Positions 57,909 through 64,000 of a stretch of 64,000 bases of DNA are shown here, piece after piece. Where the stretch lies: the NCBI RefSeq assembly GCF_008931805.1, contig NZ_CP044399.1:1426001-1490000 (forward strand). Direction: 5' to 3'. Within the stretch, counting starts at the first letter, position 1, and each line of letters begins with the position of its first letter. The notes below the pieces were generated by a model that ran no database searches, was not told the origin of the DNA, and saw only the letters and a list, made by a program, of their open reading frames with translations. The position numbers were made by a program, and so were the translations under genes. This DNA comes from Moritella marina ATCC 15381 (GTDB taxonomy: Bacteria; Pseudomonadota; Gammaproteobacteria; Enterobacterales; Moritellaceae).

Positions 57909-59024
57909 TTAGAAACCGTATTCAAGACCAACACGTGCGAATGTTTCTTGGCTATCGGAAGTTACAGCACCCCAACCAAGTTTATCTGTCATACCAACAC
58001 GAACGTAAGGTACAAAGCCGTTAACAACACCCATTACTTGTAATGATGTTACAGAAGAACCTTCTCTGTTGTTAGAATTATCATCTGAATCAACATCTTC
58101 AGTTGCTGCGTAACCTAATTTAATACCCAGCGGGCCATTCCAATATTGCGCGATTAGAGAGTAAGAACCTTGTGAGTCAACATTCTTAGTTGCGATATTT
58201 TCTGCTTGACCATATTTATATGCACCAGCAATGCTGATACCTGTACTTGCAATCGGCGCTTCAAAACCAACGAGATAGGTAAAAGTATCCGTGATTACAC
58301 CATCTTTTGCTGCAATTGCTTTGGATTGGCCAGTTGTAGGATCAAATTCAAACCCAGCTTCTACCGCATCACTTACTTTTCGGTTATTACCATATTCAAA
58401 CGTCGCATGTAATGTAATCGCATCGAATGCTTTATATTTTGCTGCACCACCGAACCAATGAGCATTGTCACCGTTGCCAGCACGACCTGTGGCAACATTA
58501 ACGTTCAAGTTCCCCATAGCTGGAGCAAAATAACGAATAGATTCAGTACGATCGTACATGTAAGCAATATCACCGGTTGCAGCAGGATCAAATACACGAC
58601 CTAAACCAGGGTTTGTGAAAGGCCAATCAACTACTTCATACATCGGGGTTAATTGACGACCTAAAGTCACTTTACCATAATCACCTTCTACACCTACGAA
58701 CGTATCACGGAAACCTAAACCACCACCAGACCAGTCATCGGTATCGGTATAGCCAGATTCAACCTGGAATATCACATTGATTCCGTCGGTCATTTGTTTA
58801 CTGCCACGGAAGCCAACACGAGTTTCATTCTCAATGTTGTAATCGGAGATATTTGATTCGCCATTGGCTTTATCACCGGTGTGACCATACGCAGAAACAG
58901 CGACAACACCATACACTTCGATGTTACCTGTATTTTCGGTTCCTAATACGTATGCATTAGCTGCTGTTGACAATAAAGCAGTTGAAACCGCTGTGGCAAC
59001 CATAGATAAGCTTAATTTATTCAT
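57909..59024 (-). CDS. General-porin-family outer-membrane porin
   Basis: A 371-aa beta-barrel porin of the OmpC/OmpU-like group. Signal peptide LSLSMVATAVSTALLSTAANA; the mature protein begins YVLGTENTGNIEVYGVVAVS and ends in a phenylalanine (ARVGLEYGF), the usual signal for BAM insertion. The loop segment around WPFTNPGLGRVFDPAATGD could be the constriction loop. It is divergent from a chitobiase, with a shared upstream motif and CRP-type site, so uptake of chitin oligosaccharides is a reasonable guess; nothing in the protein itself proves it. Confidence 0.85.
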   Translation of the reverse strand: MNKLSLSMVATAVSTALLSTAANAYVLGTENTGNIEVYGVVAVSAYGHTGDKANGESNISDYNIENETRVGFRGSKQMTDGINVIFQVESGYTDTDDWSGGGLGFRDTFVGVEGDYGKVTLGRQLTPMYEVVDWPFTNPGLGRVFDPAATGDIAYMYDRTESIRYFAPAMGNLNVNVATGRAGNGDNAHWFGGAAKYKAFDAITLHATFEYGNNRKVSDAVEAGFEFDPTTGQSKAIAAKDGVITDTFTYLVGFEAPIASTGISIAGAYKYGQAENIATKNVDSQGSYSLIAQYWNGPLGIKLGYAATEDVDSDDNSNNREGSSVTSLQVMGVVNGFVPYVRVGMTDKLGWGAVTSDSQETFARVGLEYGF

Positions 59025-59108
59025 TCTAAAATCCTTTTAGTAGATGTAAATGCTATTTATATTGATTTGTTAATTAATAATGAACTTTGTTACTTGATGG
59101 TTTGGAGT

Positions 59109-59119
59109 CTACCCCCTTG
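59109..59119 (-). promoter_or_regulatory. CARGGGGGTAG motif, porin side
   Basis: CAAGGGGGTAG on the minus strand, 84 nt upstream of the porin ATG. It matches the chitobiase-side copy at 10 of 11 bases and has the same orientation relative to its gene. Confidence 0.5.
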
Positions 59120-59152
59120 TTAATTCACCATGCAAATTAAGCTGTTCGCAGT

Positions 59153-59168
59153 CGTGATAAAACTCACA
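59153..59168 (-). promoter_or_regulatory. CRP-type site, porin side
   Basis: CGTGA-N6-TCACA keeps the core GTGA-N6-TCAC of the CRP consensus with one mismatch in the wider site; 128 nt upstream of the porin ATG. Confidence 0.5.
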
Positions 59169-59430
59169 ATAATTTTAATAAAAAGACATAAACAACGATA
59201 AAGATCCCATTTATATCTATTTTTAGTGATTAATTCGCGCTATTAATTTAAGGGAGGAATGAATTCAGTATTGAAACATTAAAAAAAAACTCCGTTTTAT
59301 TATATCTACTAGTGAAATAAGCTATTGTTTTAGATGTGTTTTTTATCTTGGTTAATTTAGTTCGATTTAATTTATAAAATTATTAATGTTGATTTAATGT
59401 AAACTTGACCGTTTTTTGGTTCGAGTAACG

Positions 59431-59441
59431 CAGGGGGGTAG
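59431..59441 (+). promoter_or_regulatory. CARGGGGGTAG motif, chitobiase side
   Basis: CAGGGGGGTAG lies one base before a consensus -10 hexamer (TATAAT at 59443-59448) and 204 nt upstream of the ATG. No consensus -35 lies at the right distance, as expected if an activator binds the G-rich motif (inference). Confidence 0.5.
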
Positions 59442-59523
59442 TTATAATTAACACTCGACAGTCAATAGATGCGTCATTTAAATTGATATTAATCACGTAT
59501 GTTTCTATAAAGTTAATTATATT

Positions 59524-59539
59524 GGTGACAATAGTCACA
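59524..59539 (+). promoter_or_regulatory. CRP-type site, chitobiase side
   Basis: GGTGA-CAATAG-TCACA has a perfect GTGA-N6-TCAC core and ends 106 nt before the ATG. It lies downstream of the TATAAT noted above, so either a second promoter exists or the site acts from a different position. Confidence 0.55.
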
Positions 59540-59645
59540 TGAAATGAAAATTCAGATAGTAAATAACACAGGTTACTTTACAGTGCGTATTAAGTTTTTA
59601 GTTTAACGTCTAGTTTAAATATTTCATTCAAAGGAAGGATCGGAT

Positions 59646-62300
59646 ATGAAAAAAACAACAATAGCACTTGGATTAAGTGTTGCTTTAGCTGGTTGTAGTG
59701 CGACACAAGAAATATCGTCAACACAACAAATCGTTGATTCTATTGCATCATCTGTCGCGGTCACTTATACGGTAAATCAAAAGCTTGAAGGTGACGCATC
59801 TGCCACATGTAAAACTCTTGAAGCAGAGTGGGCAGCATGTCAGGATGTTACAATACAACTAACGAACAGTGGCGCAGCGATTGAGTCTGCTGATTGGGAA
59901 ATATATTTTCATAGTATCCGCCGTATATTAGAAGTTAAATCTCCAGAATTTACGATTGAACATATCAATGGTGATCTTCATCGACTCACACCAACCGCTG
60001 AATTCAACGGTTTCGCCCAGAACGCCATTGTAGATGTTAATTTCATCGCTGAATATTGGTCATTGTTCGAAACAGATGTGATGCCGCGTTATTATGTGAC
60101 AGCAGAAAATGCAGAGCCGAAAGTGATCAGCAATACTGACACTGAAGATATGTCAGAAATCATGACACCAATCACGGGTGAAAACCTAAAAAGACATGCC
60201 GGTGATAACAACATAATTATGAACGCCAATACGCGTTTTGAATCTAATGAAGCCACTGCACAGTTATCAGCAGCATCTGTAGCGAACAAAATCATTCCAA
60301 CGCCAGTGTGGCAAGATGAAAAAGTAACAGGCTTTGCTGATTTAAGTGCTGGCATTAGTATTCACGCACCAGCAATGCAACAAAGTTCACTCGATGCAGT
60401 AACCCTACGATTTGAAAATTTTGGTGTTAATGTAGCAGGTAGCTATCCTATTAATATCACTATTGCACCGCAACAACTTACAGAAGAATACGCAATGTCA
60501 GGTGGTTACACACTTGACGTCTCTGCCGATAGCACTGCAGTAGTAGCCTTTGATAATGCTGGTGCCCTTTATGCTTTGCAATCAATTGCGTCATTAATCC
60601 CGTCTGATTTTGCTGTGAACAAAAGCATTCCACAAGTTAGTGTAAAAGATGCGCCGAATTTTGAGTACCGTGGTATGGAAGTTGATATTGCCCGAAACTT
60701 CCACAGTAAAGAGTCATTATTGCGCTTAGTCGATCAAATGAGTGCGTATAAGATGAATAAATTCCACTTACATCTAACCGATGATGAAGGCTGGCGTTTA
60801 GCTATCCCTGGTTTACCTGAATTAACAGATATCGGCGGCAAACGTTGTCATGATTTAGAAGAAAACACCTGTTTATTACCGCAGTTGGGTTCAGGCCCTG
60901 GCTCGGATAATCGTGGTACAGGTTATTTAACTAAAGCTGATTATATTGAATTAGTGAAATATGCGCAGGCGCGTAATATTGAAGTTATTCCAGAAATTGA
61001 TATGCCAGCGCATGCTCGTGCCGGTGTAGTAGCGATGGAAGCACGTTACAACAAATACAAAGATTCAGATTTACAAAAAGCAGAAGAGTATCGCCTAGCT
61101 GATCCAGATGACAAATCAGTATATACAACGATTCAATTCTACAATGATGGTATCTTAAACCCTTGTATGGACTCGACTTATAACTTCATCGGTAAAGTCA
61201 TTGAAGAAGTTCAAGCGATGCACAATGAAGCTGGCCAACCACTGAAAACATGGCACATGGGGGGCGATGAAGCGAAGAATATTCATCTTGGTAACGGTTT
61301 CGAACAAACGGGTGGCACAACAGGTTGGAAGGGTGATAAAGATTTAACCAAAGAATCAATGCCTTGGGCTAAATCACCACAGTGTGTCGCGCAAGTAGCT
61401 GCTGATGATAGCTTAGAAACACCTCATGATCTTGGTCCTATGTTTGTTAAAAAAGTAGCTAACATTATTGCTGCTGCCGGTATCGAAAAAACGCAGTTAT
61501 GGCAGGATGGACTTAAAGACGTTGATGCTAAAGACTTACCAATAACAGCTGTCGCGAATGTATGGGAAACCCTATATTGGGGCGGAGCAAATACCTCGAA
61601 TCACATGACAGAAAAAGGTTTTGAAGTTGTACAGTCGCACCCTGATTATCTGTATTTCGATTTCCCCTATGAAGTAAACTCAAAAGAACGTGGTTACTAT
61701 TGGGCTACACGTTACACAGACAGCAAAAAGGTATTTAAATTTTCACCGAATAACTTACCGCAGAACGCTCAAACATCGAAAGATCGTGATGGTAATAACT
61801 TCAACGTAAAAGGCGACACTGAAAACCGTGGTTATAATGGTATTTCCGGTCAACTTTGGAGTGAATCAGTGCGTACTGACGCACAATTTGAATACATGGT
61901 TTACCCACGTATCTTACCATTAGCAGAGCGCGCATGGCATAAAGCATCATGGGAACTTGATTACGTTAAAGATCGTGAATTCAAAGGCGGTGAAACAACG
62001 TTTGTTGATGCTAATAAGCAGCAAGCAGAGTGGACTCAATTTGCCAATATTGTTGGTCAGCGCGAACTCGCAAAAATTGACAAAGCCGGTGTTGAATACC
62101 GCCTACCTGTACCGGGTGGTAAGATTGAATCTGGCAAGCTATTAACTAACGTGGCTTTCCCAGGACTAGAAGTACAATATAGTACGGATGCAGGTTCAAC
62201 ATGGACAACATGGACAAAACCTGTTTCTGTAACGTCGGCGGAATTAAGAACTGTGTCACCAGATGGCGAACGCTTTAGCCGTATTACCGAAGTAAAGTAA
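59646..62300 (+). CDS. Beta-N-acetylhexosaminidase (chitobiase), GH20 lipoprotein
   Basis: Cleaves chitobiose and other terminal GlcNAc residues, probably at the cell envelope: the signal peptide ends in a lipobox (ALAGC). 884 aa, close to Serratia chitobiase. Order: CHB_HEX carbohydrate-binding domain (about aa 35-180), GH20b domain (about 215-340), GH20 TIM barrel, and a C-terminal Ig-like domain (about 810-884). The catalytic pair Asp541-Glu542 is in HMGGDEAKN; substrate residues are in LHLTDDEGWRL. Strong GGAAGGAT ribosome site. No nag genes are adjacent. Confidence 0.94.
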   Translation: MKKTTIALGLSVALAGCSATQEISSTQQIVDSIASSVAVTYTVNQKLEGDASATCKTLEAEWAACQDVTIQLTNSGAAIESADWEIYFHSIRRILEVKSPEFTIEHINGDLHRLTPTAEFNGFAQNAIVDVNFIAEYWSLFETDVMPRYYVTAENAEPKVISNTDTEDMSEIMTPITGENLKRHAGDNNIIMNANTRFESNEATAQLSAASVANKIIPTPVWQDEKVTGFADLSAGISIHAPAMQQSSLDAVTLRFENFGVNVAGSYPINITIAPQQLTEEYAMSGGYTLDVSADSTAVVAFDNAGALYALQSIASLIPSDFAVNKSIPQVSVKDAPNFEYRGMEVDIARNFHSKESLLRLVDQMSAYKMNKFHLHLTDDEGWRLAIPGLPELTDIGGKRCHDLEENTCLLPQLGSGPGSDNRGTGYLTKADYIELVKYAQARNIEVIPEIDMPAHARAGVVAMEARYNKYKDSDLQKAEEYRLADPDDKSVYTTIQFYNDGILNPCMDSTYNFIGKVIEEVQAMHNEAGQPLKTWHMGGDEAKNIHLGNGFEQTGGTTGWKGDKDLTKESMPWAKSPQCVAQVAADDSLETPHDLGPMFVKKVANIIAAAGIEKTQLWQDGLKDVDAKDLPITAVANVWETLYWGGANTSNHMTEKGFEVVQSHPDYLYFDFPYEVNSKERGYYWATRYTDSKKVFKFSPNNLPQNAQTSKDRDGNNFNVKGDTENRGYNGISGQLWSESVRTDAQFEYMVYPRILPLAERAWHKASWELDYVKDREFKGGETTFVDANKQQAEWTQFANIVGQRELAKIDKAGVEYRLPVPGGKIESGKLLTNVAFPGLEVQYSTDAGSTWTTWTKPVSVTSAELRTVSPDGERFSRITEVK

Positions 62301-62321
62301 GCTGAATTTACAATGACTTAA

Positions 62322-62360
62322 AATAAAAGGTGATTGGATATTAATTCAATCGCCTTTATT
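62322..62360 (+). terminator. Terminator after the chitobiase gene
   Basis: AAAGG-T-GATTG / CAATC-G-CCTTT stem (one G-U) with a 10-nt loop, followed by ATTTCTT. Confidence 0.75.
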
Positions 62361-62454
62361 TCTTATAGCATTTAGCATAAATAAAACACATTTCATAAAT
62401 CGAACACAAAATCGTATGATTAAACTGTCTGCGGTGTAACAAGGAACAATTCAA

Positions 62455-63015
62455 ATGAAACTAAAATTTTTAGCGCCACTATTATTACCACTCGCACTTA
62501 CAGCTTGTTCGAATACTTATGAAGATGCGAGTTCTGAACAGTTTCAAGATATGGTTTCAGTAAAACAGACTTGGGAAGGGAAGCGTATCACAGGACCTAC
62601 CATTACACTACCGCCTGAAGCTGGCACCACACAAGCATTGTTTAAAGCAGATGCTTACATGTATGGCAGAGAAAGTAGCAACGAAAAGCATCAAATCGAT
62701 ACGCGTATTAACCTTTTAGTTAAGCATACCGACTTTGGTTTTGAATACGGTTTTGTATCTATTAATGGTTTAGAATCGGTAAAGATCAAACAAGAACGTG
62801 GCACATTTAGAACATGTGATGAGTTGTGTATTTTTGACCAAATGTTTTCGTTCTCGATACCTGATTCAGTGAATTCTAATGAGAACTTGGTGATCAAATT
62901 GCAAGAAAAAGCTAACAGTAAACATGGTCCAGTTATTTCATTACCGGCTACGTATATGACGGGTTATGATCAAGTTCAAAATCAAATTGAAAATAAGGCT
63001 AAAAAAGGTCTGTAA
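62455..63015 (+). CDS. Uncharacterised lipoprotein
   Basis: A 186-aa predicted lipoprotein: signal peptide FLAPLLLPLALTAC with the lipobox LTAC. The mature protein has no motif I recognise. It contains a stretch of beta-type sequence (INLLVKHTDFGFEYGFVSING) and a cysteine pair (TCDELC) and ends in a lysine-rich tail. It has a terminator-separated start, so it is probably transcribed independently of the chitobiase. Confidence 0.75.
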   Translation: MKLKFLAPLLLPLALTACSNTYEDASSEQFQDMVSVKQTWEGKRITGPTITLPPEAGTTQALFKADAYMYGRESSNEKHQIDTRINLLVKHTDFGFEYGFVSINGLESVKIKQERGTFRTCDELCIFDQMFSFSIPDSVNSNENLVIKLQEKANSKHGPVISLPATYMTGYDQVQNQIENKAKKGL

Positions 63016-63102
63016 TTGGCTTGGGAAATGAGCCAGTTCGAGAGCAACTATATACTGCAGGTACAACTATTATTACAAATGTAATAATTAGTGCAGAGTA
63101 AT

Positions 63103-63135
63103 AATTAGTACAAGAGTGGTGCACTTGTACTAATT
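63103..63135. repeat. Perfect 12-bp inverted repeat between convergent genes
   Basis: AATTAGTACAAG / CTTGTACTAATT with a 9-nt loop, between the lipoprotein and the small secreted protein. No T-run follows, so termination is possible but unsupported. Confidence 0.5.
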
Positions 63136-63168
63136 GCGCCGATAACATGATGGTACTTGTTTTGACAA

Positions 63169-63342
63169 CTAACTGCTTTTTCGTGCTTCGCATATTTGCG
63201 CATAGGTTTTAATTACATCACCATTGTGTAGTTTGCAGTTTATTTCTGGCCCTAATACTCCAGAACCTTGTCCTTCAGTTGCGCTCACATTGAATGTAGC
63301 TGAAGCGATAATAAACGTAATAGTTAAAATTAATTTGCTCAT
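63169..63342 (-). CDS. 57-aa secreted small protein
   Basis: A short frame starting MSKLILTITFIIASATFNVSA, a clean signal peptide, followed by TEGQGSGVLGPEINCKLHNG and a tail with a second cysteine (QICEARKSS). The two cysteines could pair. GGGAT lies near the ATG, and an array of 18-bp tandem repeats lies just upstream. Family not recognised; function unknown. Coding is supported by the signal peptide, start site and context, but not by homology. Confidence 0.6.
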   Translation of the reverse strand: MSKLILTITFIIASATFNVSATEGQGSGVLGPEINCKLHNGDVIKTYAQICEARKSS

Positions 63343-63358
63343 ACTTATCCCACTATTA

Positions 63359-63430
63359 TTATAAATGATACAAGTCTTATAAATGATACAGATTTTATAA
63401 GTGACACATTTTTTATAAGTGAATACAGGT
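63359..63430. repeat. Four tandem 18-bp repeats upstream of the small secreted protein
   Basis: Units at 63359-63376, 63377-63394, 63395-63412 and 63413-63430 share TTATAARTGA followed by variable bases, e.g. TTATAAATGATACAAGTC and TTATAAATGATACAGATT. The first two differ at 4 positions and the last two are more diverged. The array lies 17-88 nt upstream of the ATG at 63342. Confidence 0.8.
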
Positions 63431-63524
63431 ACTTATCTATCTGCATTATGTCTTATACCTTAATAGTAGACAGTGATTAACAAACAACAAGTTTCCTAAA
63501 TTAATTCATTATACAAATTAAGAT

Positions 63525-63998
63525 CTAGCTAATCCCCCCCTTATTGCCTGCGTTATCAAACTGTAATTCACATAGGCGTCGATATAATGTCGATGACTCA
63601 ATCAGCTGGTTATGGTTACCTTGTGCTATCACTTCCCCTTGGTCCATAAGTAAAATAAGATCAGCATTAATTACTGTTGATAAACGATGGGCAATAATCA
63701 AGGTTGTTCTGTTTTGCATTAATTCTTCGAGTGCGGCTTGCACGTGGTTCTCACTTTCAGCATCAAGCGCGCTGGTCGCTTCATCTAACAATAATACCTC
63801 AGGATCTTTTAATATGGCACGGGCGAGGGCAATTCGTTGTTTTTGGCCACCAGATAAACGGACACCTTGCTCGCCTAAAAAACTGTCATAACCTTCTGGT
63901 AATTCTTGAATAAAGTCATGGGCATGGGCATGGGCAAGTTTAGTTGCGTTAATGACTTGTTCATCCGAGGCTGTAGGGTCGCCATAACGAATGTTGTG
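63525..63998 (-). CDS. C-terminal nucleotide-binding part of an ABC exporter (5' end outside window)
   Basis: The visible 157 residues are the end of an ATP-binding domain: the signature [16 protein letters not shown], Walker [13 protein letters not shown], and switch His IIAHRLST. This is the ABCB/MsbA-type fused or half exporter class. An in-frame CATGGG triplet repeat (63917-63934) codes for an alternating His-Ala run. A homopolymer of seven C on the plus strand (63534-63540) lies near the stop. Substrate cannot be told. Confidence 0.85.
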   Translation of the reverse strand, partial: HNIRYGDPTASDEQVINATKLAHAHAHDFIQELPEGYDSFLGEQGVRLSGGQKQRIALARAILKDPEVLLLDEATSALDAESENHVQAALEELMQNRTTLIIAHRLSTVINADLILLMDQGEVIAQGNHNQLIESSTLYRRLCELQFDNAGNKGGIS

Positions 63999-64000
63999 CC

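Larger units (their letters stand above)
59025..59645. promoter_or_regulatory. 621-bp divergent regulatory region porin / chitobiase
   Basis: No supported gene. It carries a CRP-type site and a G-rich motif on each side (separate entries) and a TATAAT at 59443-59448. AAGGAAGGAT precedes the chitobiase ATG. The central part is strongly AT-rich. Confidence 0.65.

Noticed and set aside
59431-59441. GGGGGGTAG read as a MalT box
   Set aside because: MalT sites are GGGGA(G/T)GAGG; this lacks the GAGG part and there are no maltose genes here.
1-64000. Mobile elements, prophage, CRISPR arrays, tRNA or rRNA
   Set aside because: No transposase, integrase, phage structural gene or spaced repeat array was seen, and no cloverleaf or rRNA sequence was recognised.

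Overview
The window reads as an ordinary, gene-dense chromosome segment of an AT-rich (roughly 40% G+C by eye) marine gammaproteobacterium. Gene content and order (yoaA-tsaB-fadD-rnd, minCDE-ycgL-ycgM-ycgN, fnr-uspE-ttcA, ccoNOQP-ccoHIS, the his operon with a histidine-rich leader) point to the Alteromonadales/Vibrionales side. A Moritella-, Psychromonas- or Shewanella-like host is my best guess, made without any database. I see no prophage, insertion sequence, integron, CRISPR array, tRNA or rRNA.

Layout. 1-3.1 kb: the end of an exopolysaccharide export locus (outer-membrane barrel end, Wza-like exporter, Wzc-like tyrosine kinase) closed by a terminator. 3.1-3.6 kb: a DUF1499 lipoprotein. 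3.7-10.8 kb: a complete cytochrome bd operon on the minus strand (GbsR/MarR-type regulator, cydA, cydB, a 44-aa cydX, cydD, cydC) with FNR-type boxes and a perfect 22-bp palindrome at its head. 11.1-11.8 kb: a PlsC-like acyltransferase. 11.9-18.6 kb: a histidine operon (hisL leader and attenuator, hisG-D-C-B-H-F-I) from which hisA is missing. 18.7-22.8 kb: a frameshifted TPR gene, fdxA, a COG2509 flavoprotein and purC. 23-34.4 kb: yoaA, tsaB, an alpha/beta hydrolase, fadD, rnd, minCDE, ycgL, a MltB-type transglycosylase, ycgM, ycgN, yecH. 34.5-39.3 kb: radA, a ThrE-type exporter, a phasin, a CobB sirtuin. 39.4-43.2 kb: potABCD. 43.4-47.2 kb: a DUF2987 protein, ttcA, uspE, fnr. 47.2-54.3 kb: the cbb3 oxidase (ccoNOQP) and its assembly genes (ccoH, ccoI, ccoS, a DsbD_2/SafE membrane protein), with two perfect FNR boxes upstream. 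54.7-57.7 kb: pgm, ppiC, a membrane-anchored DsbA-like protein. 57.9-63 kb: a general porin divergent from a GH20 chitobiase, then an orphan lipoprotein. 63.2-64 kb: a 57-aa secreted protein preceded by four 18-bp tandem repeats, and the 3' end of an ABC exporter.

How it fits together. The window holds both high-affinity terminal oxidases (bd and cbb3) and the oxygen sensor FNR. FNR-type boxes lie before cyd, cco and fnr itself, so this is a microaerobic respiration cluster with an apparent feedback loop. The porin and chitobiase share a CARGGGGGTAG element and each has a CRP-type site, which suggests a co-regulated chitin-oligosaccharide uptake module. I found no convincing large undescribed system. 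The best leads are the missing hisA, the shared porin/chitobiase element, the palindrome and GbsR-type regulator heading cyd, the 18-bp repeat array with its tiny secreted protein, and the long inverted repeat upstream of purC.
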